Below are positions 45,672 through 55,507 of a DNA stretch of 64,000 nucleotides, piece by piece. Within the stretch, counting starts at the first letter, position 1, and each line of letters starts with the position of its first letter. A model generated the notes under the pieces. That model was not told the DNA's origin, made no database searches, and was given only the letters and a program-made list of their open reading frames with translations. Source of the DNA: Lagierella sp. (lineage in GTDB: Bacteria > Bacillota > Clostridia > Tissierellales > Peptoniphilaceae); NCBI RefSeq assembly GCF_029983815.1, contig NZ_JASBYU010000003.1, positions 1-64,000 on the forward strand. Reading direction: 5' to 3'. The position numbers and the translations under genes are program-made.

Positions 45672-46796
45672 ATGTCTGAAGAATTTTTTTCTGAAACCCC
45701 CTACGGCGAACTGGGGCTAATTGTATTAAAGAGTTGTTGGAAACTTGGCAACGAAGCTGATCAGGAACTTAAAAAGCAATTTAATATAGACGATCCTGAT
45801 TTTTCTTTTATAATCGATATTTCTGAAGTGAGATTTTCAAATGGAGAAGGTAAAATTACCATCAATGAATCCGTTAGAGGTAAAGATATTTTCATCTTAG
45901 CTGACATAGGAAATTATGGTTTAACCTACAAGATGTATGGAATGGAAACTAGAATAGGACCTGACGAACACTTTTCCGATATCAAGAGGGTTATCTCTGC
46001 AATCAACGGAAAAGCAAAGAGAATCAATGTAATCATGCCGTTGATGTACGGAAGTCGTCAACATAGACGTAAGGCTCGTGAGTCCTTGGACAATGCTATG
46101 GCACTTCTTGAACTTGAAGAGATGGGAGTAAATGGAATTTTCACCTTTGACGTTCACGATCCAAATGTTCAAAACGCAATTCCATTACTATCTTTTGAAA
46201 ATATCTACCCAACTGCAGAAATCGTAAAAGATTTCTTGAAGAACGAAAAGATCAGCCAAGAAGAGTTGGAAGAAAAGAACATTATTATAATCAGTCCCGA
46301 TACAGGAGCCATGGCAAGGGCAGTATATTATTCAAATGTTTTGAAACAAGATATTGGAATATTCTATAAGAGAAGAGACTATAGTAGAATCGTAGACGGT
46401 AAGAACCCAATTGTAGAACATCGTTATATCGGTAAAGATGTTAAAGACAAAGACATCCTAATAGTAGACGATATGATAGCTTCTGGAGAATCTGTTTTGG
46501 ACATATGCGTTCAATTAAAGGAACAAGGTGCTAGAAGGGTTTACTGTGCAGTTTCCTTCTCCCTGTTCACAGAAGGTCCAGACAAATTCGACAAATTCTA
46601 TGAAGAAGGCTTGTTAGATGCAGTCTATTCTACAAACTTGACCTATGTACCAGAATATATCAAAGAAAAGAAATGGTATAAACAAGTTAACATGTCTAGA
46701 CTACTTTCTACATTTATCCACCATATCAATCTAGATATTTCTCTAAGCGCTTTATTGGACAAGACTAGAGGAATTAAGAGAATTGTAAAAAAATAG
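45672..46796 (+). CDS. prs: Ribose-phosphate pyrophosphokinase-like phosphoribosyltransferase
   Basis: 374 residues, about 60 longer than standard Prs. Contains IMPLMYGSRQHRRKARESL (the ATP/ribose-P flexible-loop region), FDVHDPNVQNAIPLL, and the PRPP loop ILIVDDMIASGESVLDI. It makes PRPP for nucleotides. This long clostridial form has extra N-terminal residues and may differ in regulation. Plus-strand single gene with its own promoter and terminator. Confidence 0.9.
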   Translation: MSEEFFSETPYGELGLIVLKSCWKLGNEADQELKKQFNIDDPDFSFIIDISEVRFSNGEGKITINESVRGKDIFILADIGNYGLTYKMYGMETRIGPDEHFSDIKRVISAINGKAKRINVIMPLMYGSRQHRRKARESLDNAMALLELEEMGVNGIFTFDVHDPNVQNAIPLLSFENIYPTAEIVKDFLKNEKISQEELEEKNIIIISPDTGAMARAVYYSNVLKQDIGIFYKRRDYSRIVDGKNPIVEHRYIGKDVKDKDILIVDDMIASGESVLDICVQLKEQGARRVYCAVSFSLFTEGPDKFDKFYEEGLLDAVYSTNLTYVPEYIKEKKWYKQVNMSRLLSTFIHHINLDISLSALLDKTRGIKRIVKK

Positions 46797-46829
46797 TTGA
46801 AATAAAACGAAAAGATTAACACATAAACA

Positions 46830-46865
46830 GAGCACTCAAATTTTTGAGTGCTCCGTTGTTTTTCT
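46830..46865 (+). terminator. Terminator of the PRPP synthetase-like gene
   Basis: GAGCACTCAA/TTGAGTGCTC stem followed by a T-rich tract. It resembles the hairpins at 37418 and 17944. Confidence 0.85.
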
Positions 46866-46873
46866 AGAGTTAA

Positions 46874-48277
46874 TTATCTATTCCATTGATGGTGAAAAAT
46901 TCCTTCTCTATCCTTTCTTTCAAAGGTATGGGCACCAAAGTAGTCCCTCAATCCCTGAATCATATTTGCAGAACCTGGATAAGTTCTTAAGTTATCAAAA
47001 TATTCAAGAGAGTTTATTAAAGCAGGAACGGGTATTTCAAGTTCCACAGCCTTAGAAACCACTTTTCTAAGGGACTTGGAACAATCTATCACTATATCCT
47101 TAAACACAGGACTTAAAATTAGATTGTCAAGTTGTGGATCTTCCTCAAAAGCTCTCATTATAGACTTTAATAGTTTTCCTTGAAGAATACATCCAGCTGT
47201 AAAACCTTCTGAAATTGATTTATAATCAAAGTCCCAGTCATACTGACTTGCCGCTTCTTTAAGAAGAGCAAATCCTTGGGCATAGGCTACAATCTTTGAA
47301 AGAAGCATAGCTTTTTTAATATCATCTCTCCACTGTAAAATATCTAAAGCTTCATGATATTTTTTTGCATAGGTAGCCTTTGCAACCCTTCTTTGCTCAA
47401 ACATGGATGACATCACCCTGGCATTTAACCCCGCTAAAAGTACTGAGGTTTCAACACCCAGGTCTATGGCCTCAAGGGCAGTCCATTTCCCAGTTCCCTT
47501 GTGTTTAGCCACATCCTTAATATTATCTAGAAGATAGGAACCATCTTCATCCCTTTCCTTTAGAACAGAAACTGAAATATCAAGTAAGTATCCAGATTGA
47601 ATACCATCTTTAAAGAATTCGAATTCCTTTGCAATATTTTCATTATCCATCTTAAAAGCTTCCCTTAAAAGTTGATAGATCTCTGAAATAATTTCCATAT
47701 CGCCATATTCAATTCCATTGTGGACCATCTTCACATAATGGCCTGCTCCGTTTTCTCCAGCGTATTTACAACAAATTCCACCTTCGTCATTTTTAGCCGC
47801 CACAGCTTCCAAAAGTTCCTTAACATGTCCATAGGCTTCTTTGTCTCCGCCAGGCATGATTGCAGGTCCAAGCCTTGCGCCCTCTTCTCCACCAGAAACA
47901 CCAACACCTAAAAAGTGAATATTCTTTTCAGAAAGCTCTTTAACCCTTCTAATGGTGTCCTTATAATAAGAATTTCCCGCATCTATAATGATATCTCCCG
48001 GTTCCAGATATTCCAATAATGTACTGGACATTTCATCAATCGCTTCCCCGGATTTTATCATCAACAATACCCTTCTAGGTTTTTCAAGACTATTTACAAA
48101 ATCTTCCAAGGAGGAAAATCCCTTCAAATTTCCGGTTTTGTCTTCTTCAATAGCTTCTTTAAGAGGCTTTTCTGACCTATTATAAACTGAAATCTCATAG
48201 CCTCTATCCGCAAAGTTCAAGGCCAAATTCTTCCCCATAACCGCCATTCCTATAATTCCTAATTTGTTTTTAGACAT
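46874..48277 (-). CDS. gnd: 6-phosphogluconate dehydrogenase, decarboxylating
   Basis: 467 residues, standard Gnd length. N-terminal Rossmann GIIGMAVMGKNLALN; catalytic GVGVSGGEEGARLGP and KMVHNGIEYGDMEI. It makes ribulose-5-P, CO2 and NADPH. Last gene of the gluconate operon gntK-gntP-gnd. Confidence 0.97.
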   Translation of the reverse strand: MSKNKLGIIGMAVMGKNLALNFADRGYEISVYNRSEKPLKEAIEEDKTGNLKGFSSLEDFVNSLEKPRRVLLMIKSGEAIDEMSSTLLEYLEPGDIIIDAGNSYYKDTIRRVKELSEKNIHFLGVGVSGGEEGARLGPAIMPGGDKEAYGHVKELLEAVAAKNDEGGICCKYAGENGAGHYVKMVHNGIEYGDMEIISEIYQLLREAFKMDNENIAKEFEFFKDGIQSGYLLDISVSVLKERDEDGSYLLDNIKDVAKHKGTGKWTALEAIDLGVETSVLLAGLNARVMSSMFEQRRVAKATYAKKYHEALDILQWRDDIKKAMLLSKIVAYAQGFALLKEAASQYDWDFDYKSISEGFTAGCILQGKLLKSIMRAFEEDPQLDNLILSPVFKDIVIDCSKSLRKVVSKAVELEIPVPALINSLEYFDNLRTYPGSANMIQGLRDYFGAHTFERKDREGIFHHQWNR

Positions 48278-48297
48278 TTTTCCTCCTCATTTCTTTA

Positions 48298-49638
48298 TTA
48301 TACAAATAAACTCAATATCATGGCCATAACAAGACCAACTATACCTATTAAGGTCTCCATTACAGTCCATGAACGAAGTGTATCCTTTTCGCTAATACCA
48401 AAATATCTATTTACTAACCAGAATCCTGAGTCGTTAACATGACTAAAGGCAGTAGCCCCTGCTGCTATTGCAATTACTACAAGAGCTGGTTCAACAGATG
48501 AACCCTTGATGATTGGTCCAACAATTGCAGCCGCTGTCGCCATGGACACAGTTGCAGATCCTGCAGAAATCCTAACAACTACAGCAATTATAAATGCAAG
48601 TAGAAGTGGACTTAAATTTAAAGTAGCAAAGGACTTACCCACTGCATCACCAATTCCAGAGTCTACAAGAACTTGCTTAAACACACCACCTGCACCAGTT
48701 ACAAGAATTATCAAACCAGTTGAGTTTAAAGCGGCATTTGACACAGATTGAATTTGTGCCATAGTAAGCTTCTTAAATCTTCCTAAGATTACAAAGGAAA
48801 GTAGACAAGCTAAAATCAACGCAACAATAGGATGACCTACAAATGAAAGAACAGTTCTAACATTGTTTCCTTCTGGTAAAAATGCAGTAGTAGCAGTATT
48901 TAATAGGATTAATAGAATTGGGAATATTATCAACCCTAAAACAGTACCAAAACTTGGTAGTTCATGGTCCTGTACTTCTACAACATTGTTGTCAAGTTCC
49001 ATATATTCAGGAACTTCCGCCATTATCTTTCCACCAATATATTTACCCCATACTGGTCCTGCCACAATTGCTGCAGGAATACCGCAGATAATACCGTACA
49101 TAATTACTTTACCCAAATCAGCTCCAACCAATTCAGCAACCATTATAGGTCCTGGTGTTGGAGGTACAAATGCATGGGTTACAGCCAAACCAGCTAATAG
49201 TGGAATACCAAATACCAATACAGATTTTTTGGAACTCTTAGCAAGTGCATATACTAGTGGCACTAAAATAATAAATCCTACATCAAAAAATACTGGAATT
49301 GATACTAAGAAACCCGCTAAAAGCATGGCCCATGGAGCCTTTTCTTCACCAAAAGCCTTTAAGAATGTCCTTGCAAGCTTTTCAGCCCCACCACTGATTT
49401 CAAGCATTTTACCAAACATAGCTCCTAAACCGATTACAGTAGCAAGGAAACCTAAAGTGCCTCCCATACCAGAAACCATGGAGTTTATAATATCTCCCAG
49501 TGGCATCTTGGTAGCTACCCCCATAAATAAACTTACGATTAACAGAGATAAAAATGCATGAAGTTTTACCTTCATAACTAAAAATAATAATAATCCTACA
49601 GTTACAAGTAATAATAGGATTAATGATGTTGTTGACAT
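48298..49638 (-). CDS. gntP: Gluconate permease (GntP family)
   Basis: 446 residues with ~12-14 membrane helices. Family segments include LAGLAVTHAFVPPTPGP and SAGSATVSMATAAAIVGP, with HVNDSGFWLVNRYF near the C-terminus. Gluconate:H+ symport. Between gntK and gnd. Confidence 0.96.
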   Translation of the reverse strand: MSTTSLILLLLVTVGLLLFLVMKVKLHAFLSLLIVSLFMGVATKMPLGDIINSMVSGMGGTLGFLATVIGLGAMFGKMLEISGGAEKLARTFLKAFGEEKAPWAMLLAGFLVSIPVFFDVGFIILVPLVYALAKSSKKSVLVFGIPLLAGLAVTHAFVPPTPGPIMVAELVGADLGKVIMYGIICGIPAAIVAGPVWGKYIGGKIMAEVPEYMELDNNVVEVQDHELPSFGTVLGLIIFPILLILLNTATTAFLPEGNNVRTVLSFVGHPIVALILACLLSFVILGRFKKLTMAQIQSVSNAALNSTGLIILVTGAGGVFKQVLVDSGIGDAVGKSFATLNLSPLLLAFIIAVVVRISAGSATVSMATAAAIVGPIIKGSSVEPALVVIAIAAGATAFSHVNDSGFWLVNRYFGISEKDTLRSWTVMETLIGIVGLVMAMILSLFV

Positions 49639-49654
49639 AACGTCCTCCTAAAAT

Positions 49655-51154
49655 TTATTTATCATCTACAGAACTAGATAACCTAGCTAGTTCATGCAGT
49701 AATGACCTGTTTTGTTCGATTGCCCTTCTATAAATATTAAATTCTTCATTGTGATTAAACTCTTCAATAGGCAAAAATTCCTTCCCTGCAATAAAGTACT
49801 CCTGCGCCTGGGAGAGATCCTCTATCTTTCCAGTTGCCAATATTCCTAAAAGAAATGCACCAAAAAGCGGGCCATCTCCTTGTTCCGTAACAAACACTGG
49901 CCTTTGTACAATATTACAGAAGGATTGCACCCAAAGGTCCGACTGGGTAAATCCACCGTTAACATAAAACTCATTAACATGAGTACTAGTTGAATTTAAT
50001 AGCACTTCAAAAACATCCCTAAGGGAAAAGTTTACACCTCTAATTCCAGCAATCAACATATCCTTATATCCATGACTATGGGTCAAGCCCAATAGAGAAC
50101 CTCTTAAATCAGCGTCCCAATAAGGTGCCCTCTCTCCAGAAATAAACGGCAAGAATATAAGACCCTTACCATACTTTTCAGGATCATCTTCATCAAACAC
50201 TTCGTCAATATGCTTTTCAAGGCTTAAACCCTTTCGAAGCCATTCATAAAAGATTCCCCCATTGTTGATGGCTCCACCAGAAACGAAAAGATTGTCAGTT
50301 AAAATATATGAAAATATTGCACCCTTTTCATCAATTAACGGATGATCAGTTACTACCCTTAAAGCACCAGAAGTACCAATAGTAGAAACTGCAGTTCCAG
50401 GATTTAGACCATGGGATCCCAGGTTCGCAAGACAGCCATCACTGGCCCCTATGATAATTGGGATATCTTCCCTGATTCCAATATCTTCCTTGAATTCATC
50501 TGTCATATTCCTCATTATATGAGTGGTGCTAACTACCCTTGGCAAATTACCTTCACCAATTCCCGCATATTCAAGGGCCTTGGCATCCCAGACTCTATCA
50601 TGGATATTAAAAAGACCAGTAGCAGAAGCAATGGATTGATCCACAATCCACTCCCCAGTCATCCAATGAAGAATAATCTCCTTCATTCCAACAAAGAGTC
50701 TACATCTGTCGAAGATATCCCTCTGTCTTTCCCTCAAATAAATAATCTTATAAAGAGGACTCATAGGATGAACTGGAGTTCCAGTCGACTTATACAGTTC
50801 AAGACCTTTTCCATTTGCCTTAGCCTCTTGAACAAAGTCTTGACTTCTTCTGTCATTCCATAACATAACAGGAGTAATCGCCTGATTATTTTCATCAATC
50901 CCAACAAGAGAATGCATATATGCAGAAAAAGAAATAAAACCAATCTCTTCCCTTTCCATATAAATCTTGGAAACCAGCTCCCTAATAATAGATCTGACAT
51001 TCCATCTAATTTCCTCACTATCCTGCTCCATAAAACCAGGCTGAGGATTTAATAACTTAGAATTTCTAAAGGCTTCGTCTACAACCCTGCCCCATTCGTC
51101 ATAAATAATTCCCTTGATTGTCGTTGTTCCAATGTCAATACATATATTTTTCAT
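49655..51154 (-). CDS. gntK: Gluconokinase (FGGY family)
   Basis: 499 residues; N-terminal IDIGTTTIKGIIYDEWG, FISFSAYMHSLVGID, and C-terminal YVNGGFTQSDLWVQSF. FGGY kinase; with gntP and gnd alongside, gluconate is the likely substrate. First gene of the operon. Confidence 0.95.
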   Translation of the reverse strand: MKNICIDIGTTTIKGIIYDEWGRVVDEAFRNSKLLNPQPGFMEQDSEEIRWNVRSIIRELVSKIYMEREEIGFISFSAYMHSLVGIDENNQAITPVMLWNDRRSQDFVQEAKANGKGLELYKSTGTPVHPMSPLYKIIYLRERQRDIFDRCRLFVGMKEIILHWMTGEWIVDQSIASATGLFNIHDRVWDAKALEYAGIGEGNLPRVVSTTHIMRNMTDEFKEDIGIREDIPIIIGASDGCLANLGSHGLNPGTAVSTIGTSGALRVVTDHPLIDEKGAIFSYILTDNLFVSGGAINNGGIFYEWLRKGLSLEKHIDEVFDEDDPEKYGKGLIFLPFISGERAPYWDADLRGSLLGLTHSHGYKDMLIAGIRGVNFSLRDVFEVLLNSTSTHVNEFYVNGGFTQSDLWVQSFCNIVQRPVFVTEQGDGPLFGAFLLGILATGKIEDLSQAQEYFIAGKEFLPIEEFNHNEEFNIYRRAIEQNRSLLHELARLSSSVDDK

Positions 51155-51204
51155 TCTTACCTTCCCATTTATTTAAATTTAACTTAAATTTTAACTCTCG
51201 TATA

Positions 51205-51233
51205 AGAATATAATATATTCAAGGAAATATCAA
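51205..51233 (-). promoter_or_regulatory. Promoter for the gntK-gntP-gnd operon
   Basis: TTGATA, 17-bp spacer, TATTCT. An AT-rich inverted repeat (TTAAAATTTAAG/TTAAATTTAA, ~51166-51195) lies between it and gntK and could be a GntR-type operator; no gntR gene is in the window. The rest of the 51155-51384 gap shows nothing further. Confidence 0.6.
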
Positions 51234-51384
51234 CTTATCCACGCATTTATGTTTTCTCACAATGCCTACTAGTATACATCAATCTTAAATTTTTTATTTA
51301 GGAATTATTTAAAAATTGAAACCTAAAATATATTTCCTTCATTTTCTTCTATTTAATAGTTCGGTGTTTCTTTAACCTTCCTTG

Positions 51385-52113
51385 CTAACAGAAAAATCCA
51401 ATAAGTTTCAGATTTTTATCAAATTCTTCAAAAATTGATGCTTCCTTAAATTTAAACTCTCCTAAACTATCTACCTTTACATAACCCATAAGGGAATTTG
51501 TAATAAAACAAGAATCAAATCCTTGTAAATCTTCCTTACTAATAAGCACCTCACTTACAGGAAAACTTTTAATAAAAAAGTCCCTCATAACTCCATTTAA
51601 TAGACCGCATGAGATTTTAGGAGTAAATATCTTTCCCTTTTTAATAAAAAATATATTGGATACTGCCCCTTCAGTTATATATCCCTTCTCATTAAAAAAA
51701 ATAGGTTCAAAAAACCCATTTTCCTTAGAATTTCTCTTCTCCAAAATATTATCCATATAATTAAAAGTCTTATGATACACCAAAAAAGAAGTTGAGTTTC
51801 TCAACGTAGATGCAAAATTCAACTTCACTTCTTCACCAATCCCTGTAACATACGGATCATGTCTAGTAGTAATTATCTTGTTTTGATCAGAAACAGACAA
51901 CTTTAAAGCATAGCTGTCCTCCTCATGGTCCATAATAAAATCTAAAACTTCCGATTCCTCAACCTTTTGAGAAATATTAAAAGCTTTTAAACTATTATTA
52001 ATCCTTTCAACATGCTCCTTTAAAAGAATTGGCTTTCTGTTAACAACCTTGATGGTCTCAAAAAGACCCTTACCAAAGAAGAAACCATCATCTAAAAAAA
52101 TATATTGTTTCAA
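51385..52113 (-). CDS. Class IV PLP aminotransferase/aminodeoxychorismate lyase-like
   Basis: About 242 residues. Fold type IV PLP enzyme: FLDDGFFFGKGLFETIKV, and ITEGAVSNIFFIKKGKIFTP with SCGLLNGVMRDFF. The PLP-lysine is expected at the KLSVSD region. 4-amino-4-deoxychorismate lyase (PabC) or a branched-chain/D-amino-acid transaminase are alternatives. I chose TTG eight bases after GAGG, giving MKQYIFLDDG; the ATG seven codons upstream has no ribosome site. Confidence 0.85.
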   Translation of the reverse strand: MKQYIFLDDGFFFGKGLFETIKVVNRKPILLKEHVERINNSLKAFNISQKVEESEVLDFIMDHEEDSYALKLSVSDQNKIITTRHDPYVTGIGEEVKLNFASTLRNSTSFLVYHKTFNYMDNILEKRNSKENGFFEPIFFNEKGYITEGAVSNIFFIKKGKIFTPKISCGLLNGVMRDFFIKSFPVSEVLISKEDLQGFDSCFITNSLMGYVKVDSLGEFKFKEASIFEEFDKNLKLIGFFC

Positions 52114-52218
52114 TTTATATTCCTCACTTGTCATTTATGTTTATTAATATTTGATTTAATCTCTTGTTGTAATTTATCTCAAATTCTTTATTATACAAGT
52201 CTTAACTTTACTCATTTA

Positions 52219-52710
52219 CTATATAATTTTAATAACTCCAATAGTAATTAATGTAACAATAAATCCAGCTATGAGGTTTCCGATTGAGATTATTAGTAAA
52301 GCTAGTTTATTGTCTAACTTAAACAATCCAGCTATTAAACTTCCACTCCACACGCCAGTCCCTGGCAATGGTACTGCAACAAAAATTAGAAGACCTATGA
52401 GTCCTAAATTTTTTATGTTCTTTCCTTTTCTAAACAATCTCTTTTCTAAAAGATTAATATAAATTTCTAATTTATGATTTTTTTTCAATTTTTCCAATGC
52501 AGAATTAACCAAAAATAGTATTATAGGACATGGAACTAAACTGCCGAAGAAACTATAAATTAGTGAATCTATGACATTTAATCCCAAAGAAATTCCCAAG
52601 GGTATTGCTCCCTTTAATTCAATTAAAGGAACCATTCCTAAAACAAATATGGCTATATTTTTCGGAAGAATTTGTTCTACTGTAACAACAAAGTCATTCA
52701 TAATACTCAT
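52219..52710 (-). CDS. Small multi-drug export-like membrane protein (COG2426)
   Basis: 163 residues with four to five hydrophobic segments and the family signature VPLIELKGAIPLGISLGL and VAVPLPGTGVWSGSLIAGL, two pseudo-repeats that suggest an inward-facing loop fold. COG2426/DUF2149-like. Transport substrate unknown. The ATG lies 50 nt downstream of wzx. Confidence 0.85.
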   Translation of the reverse strand: MSIMNDFVVTVEQILPKNIAIFVLGMVPLIELKGAIPLGISLGLNVIDSLIYSFFGSLVPCPIILFLVNSALEKLKKNHKLEIYINLLEKRLFRKGKNIKNLGLIGLLIFVAVPLPGTGVWSGSLIAGLFKLDNKLALLIISIGNLIAGFIVTLITIGVIKII

Positions 52711-52760
52711 GGTTAATTACCCCTACTATTTAATATTAGATAATTCTTTATTTTTGTTTA

Positions 52761-54209
52761 TTATCTCGTTCTTTTCTTTACGAAAAACCTTAAAATTTTA
52801 TCTTTATTTTTTATCACCATATAAACAAAGAAAACTAAATACACAATTAATACAGGATATCTTAATAAACTATACGTATAGAGGAAGTTTGTAAATATTG
52901 ATATTATTAGGGAAAAGCTAGAAAGTTTAAAAAAGAACTTATTATCTAATACATGGTCCATCTTTAAAATTTTTGTAATTGTGTAATGTGAATATAATAA
53001 TACAATATATCCTATTAATGTTGTATATGCCGCCACAATATGGCCATTTTCTTTGAATAAATTGATAAAGATATAGTTTAATATAATATTAATTATAGCA
53101 CTTATAAATGTCGCTATTGAAACACCCACAGTTTTCTTGGTGTAAAATTCTATATTTACATAAAATAAATAGATAAATTGTATTACAGTACTTGTTATTA
53201 GTGGATTTAGGCAATAAACAGCTTCCATGTATTTATTACCCCCAAAAAATAGAATTAGTTCTGGTCCTATTAACATAATACCAAAAGCACAAAACCAAAA
53301 AAATATAATATATTTTTTTGATATTTCTTTGATACCATCATAATTATTAATTTTTAAATTATCAAATAACCAAGGGGTCCAAGCGGTGTTCATGGAATTC
53401 ATTAATACTGCTACAATACTATAACAACTCCCTGCCACTGAATATATAGCGGTAATTTCAGGACCACTTATTTTAGTAATTAAAAATCTATCACTTGCAC
53501 TAAGTAACGTAACAGACAATGTATGTGGAACTAAGGGAACGCAAATAAAAAGAGCATATTTCCAGTATTTAATATTAATTCTATGTCCATTTTTGATGAT
53601 AACAATGAATAATATAATACCCATTATAATACTTGGTAAATATTGCCCAATTGATCTTCCCCATAACTTATCTTTCATATTAATTACTAGAAATAAAGAA
53701 AGTAACGTTGAAGTAACGGTTGTTATTGCTGTGAAAAGAACAAATTTTTTATACTTATAAAAAGCTCTTTGCTTAGTTATATACATAGTATAAGCAGGTG
53801 CAAATAAGCAGTATAAGAACATTAAGTTTATGTATTTGAATTCTAATCCTATTAATTGTTCAATTGATGCCTTATAAAAAAAACATACTGCATATATGCC
53901 AACAGTGAACAAAGTAGAAAAGGATAAAATAGATAAAATATAGCTATCTATATCCTCTTCATGTTCAACTTTTGATCTAATTATTGAAGTATATAAATCC
54001 AATGAAGTAAGAACTAGTACTACTAAAATTATCGAAGAATAATTACTAAATTTTCCTAACTCTTTCTTCGACAACACTCTTGTAAAAATAGGCACAGTAA
54101 AAAAAACCATACCTTTGAATACAAAATTACATATTGTATACCAAAGACCCGCTTTAGCAATTAATGACGGATCTGTTTTTGATTTTATTACAGATTTCTT
54201 CATTATCAT
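52761..54209 (-). CDS. wzx: Polysaccharide flippase (Wzx/MATE-like)
   Basis: 482 residues with about 12-14 membrane helices (MVFFTVPIFTRVLSKKELG at the N-terminus; ASDRFLITKISGPEITAIYSVA mid-protein). Oligosaccharide flippase; exports the lipid-linked repeat unit. Overlaps wzy by 56 nt. Low sequence conservation is normal; the call rests on topology and context. Confidence 0.88.
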   Translation of the reverse strand: MIMKKSVIKSKTDPSLIAKAGLWYTICNFVFKGMVFFTVPIFTRVLSKKELGKFSNYSSIILVVLVLTSLDLYTSIIRSKVEHEEDIDSYILSILSFSTLFTVGIYAVCFFYKASIEQLIGLEFKYINLMFLYCLFAPAYTMYITKQRAFYKYKKFVLFTAITTVTSTLLSLFLVINMKDKLWGRSIGQYLPSIIMGIILFIVIIKNGHRINIKYWKYALFICVPLVPHTLSVTLLSASDRFLITKISGPEITAIYSVAGSCYSIVAVLMNSMNTAWTPWLFDNLKINNYDGIKEISKKYIIFFWFCAFGIMLIGPELILFFGGNKYMEAVYCLNPLITSTVIQFIYLFYVNIEFYTKKTVGVSIATFISAIINIILNYIFINLFKENGHIVAAYTTLIGYIVLLYSHYTITKILKMDHVLDNKFFFKLSSFSLIISIFTNFLYTYSLLRYPVLIVYLVFFVYMVIKNKDKILRFFVKKRTR

Positions 54210-55497
54210 TCAACCTTTTCTTTAAATCATTATTGCAATTTTTTCGTCGGATTCTTTTATAATTACAAGATACCGCAAAAGTTGCCCAAAATCCCCACAC
54301 ATACCAAAAAGACATCGATAAAAACAACTGAGAGGATATGGAAAATAAGATGATAAACAAATCTTTAGTATGCCTATCTTTGCAGAAGAAAATCATGTAA
54401 ATTGAATCTACTATCATATATAAAATGATTAAAAATCCTAATAGCCCAAAACTAACTATCATTTCTAAAACAATATTATGAGAATATCCAACATAATGAA
54501 TTGGGTAGATAAAAGGCCTATCTCCTAGTATTCCATATCCTAATAAAGGCCCGTTTTTTATTGCTTCTACAACTGTATTCCATATTACATATCTACCATT
54601 ATTATTAGAAATATCCCCAGATAAAAGTAACTCAAAATTTCTAGATATTATATTTTTCTTTGATAAAACTCTAGTAAGATAATTAATTAAAGGTTCATAA
54701 TAGTAAATTAAAATCCCAGCTATAAGGCTTAAAGAAATAATCAAGATGAGCTTCTTTGATAGTGTGTATCTCATGGATAAACTTAAAAACATTAAGCAGA
54801 TATATAAAAATGTAACTAAAATAGCTCCTCTGTTTCCATGTAAGAAAATTATACTACATCCTAAAATGGCTAAAAATAAATAAATCTTTTTACCCTTTAT
54901 TCCAAAATTATAAATAAACATAATCGTTGGAAATGTCATGTTATATCCAAAAGATAGACTATAACTAAGTTTAATCATCTCTCCATTTGGCCCTATATCT
55001 AACCAGAAGCCTCTAACAATTGCAGGGACCAATTCAACAAGTATTAAAAAAAGGAAATATAGTATGGAAAATTTGAGTAGAACATCTAGTATTTCCTTCT
55101 GATCATCAAATAATTGAAAGAATAAAAAAGCAAATATTGCACTATCTGGTCTTAATATTCTATCAATTCCATAATTTTTTCTAAAATAAAACTCAATAAG
55201 ATCAGGATTGAAGAGGATAGAAACCGTCATTGCGACAAAAACAATAAGAATCAATATAAAAAAATTAAAATACTTTTTTATTTCTATTTTTCTTATGTTT
55301 GCAAAAAATATAATGAGAGGTATAGAGGCGGTAAGCCAAAGAATAATCTCCCTAGCTATACCACTATATAGTCCTATACGCGATAAAACAAATCTGACAC
55401 CAGTCAAAACAAAAATTAAACTCAACCACATAAATAATAGAGTAGAGCTTAATTTATTTGAATCAAAAACTGATGTTTTTTTATTATTAGAATCCAT
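54154..55497 (-). CDS. wzy: O-antigen polymerase-like membrane protein (Wzy/WaaL)
   Basis: 447 residues with ~11 membrane helices and a large outside loop (~275-330) holding GPLLGYGILGDRPF, the Wzy_C/WaaL signature. Polymerises glycan repeat units outside the membrane. Between wzx and the threonine aldolase gene. Confidence 0.87.
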   Translation of the reverse strand: MDSNNKKTSVFDSNKLSSTLLFMWLSLIFVLTGVRFVLSRIGLYSGIAREIILWLTASIPLIIFFANIRKIEIKKYFNFFILILIVFVAMTVSILFNPDLIEFYFRKNYGIDRILRPDSAIFAFLFFQLFDDQKEILDVLLKFSILYFLFLILVELVPAIVRGFWLDIGPNGEMIKLSYSLSFGYNMTFPTIMFIYNFGIKGKKIYLFLAILGCSIIFLHGNRGAILVTFLYICLMFLSLSMRYTLSKKLILIISLSLIAGILIYYYEPLINYLTRVLSKKNIISRNFELLLSGDISNNNGRYVIWNTVVEAIKNGPLLGYGILGDRPFIYPIHYVGYSHNIVLEMIVSFGLLGFLIILYMIVDSIYMIFFCKDRHTKDLFIILFSISSQLFLSMSFWYVWGFWATFAVSCNYKRIRRKNCNNDLKKRLNDNEEICNKIKNRSVINC

Positions 55498-55507
55498 CTA
55501 TAGTACA

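Noticed and set aside
45504..51384. tRNA genes or riboswitches in the gaps at 45504-45671 and 51155-51384
   Set aside because: No cloverleaf-like pairing or conserved riboswitch cores were seen; only promoters and AT-rich spacers are present.
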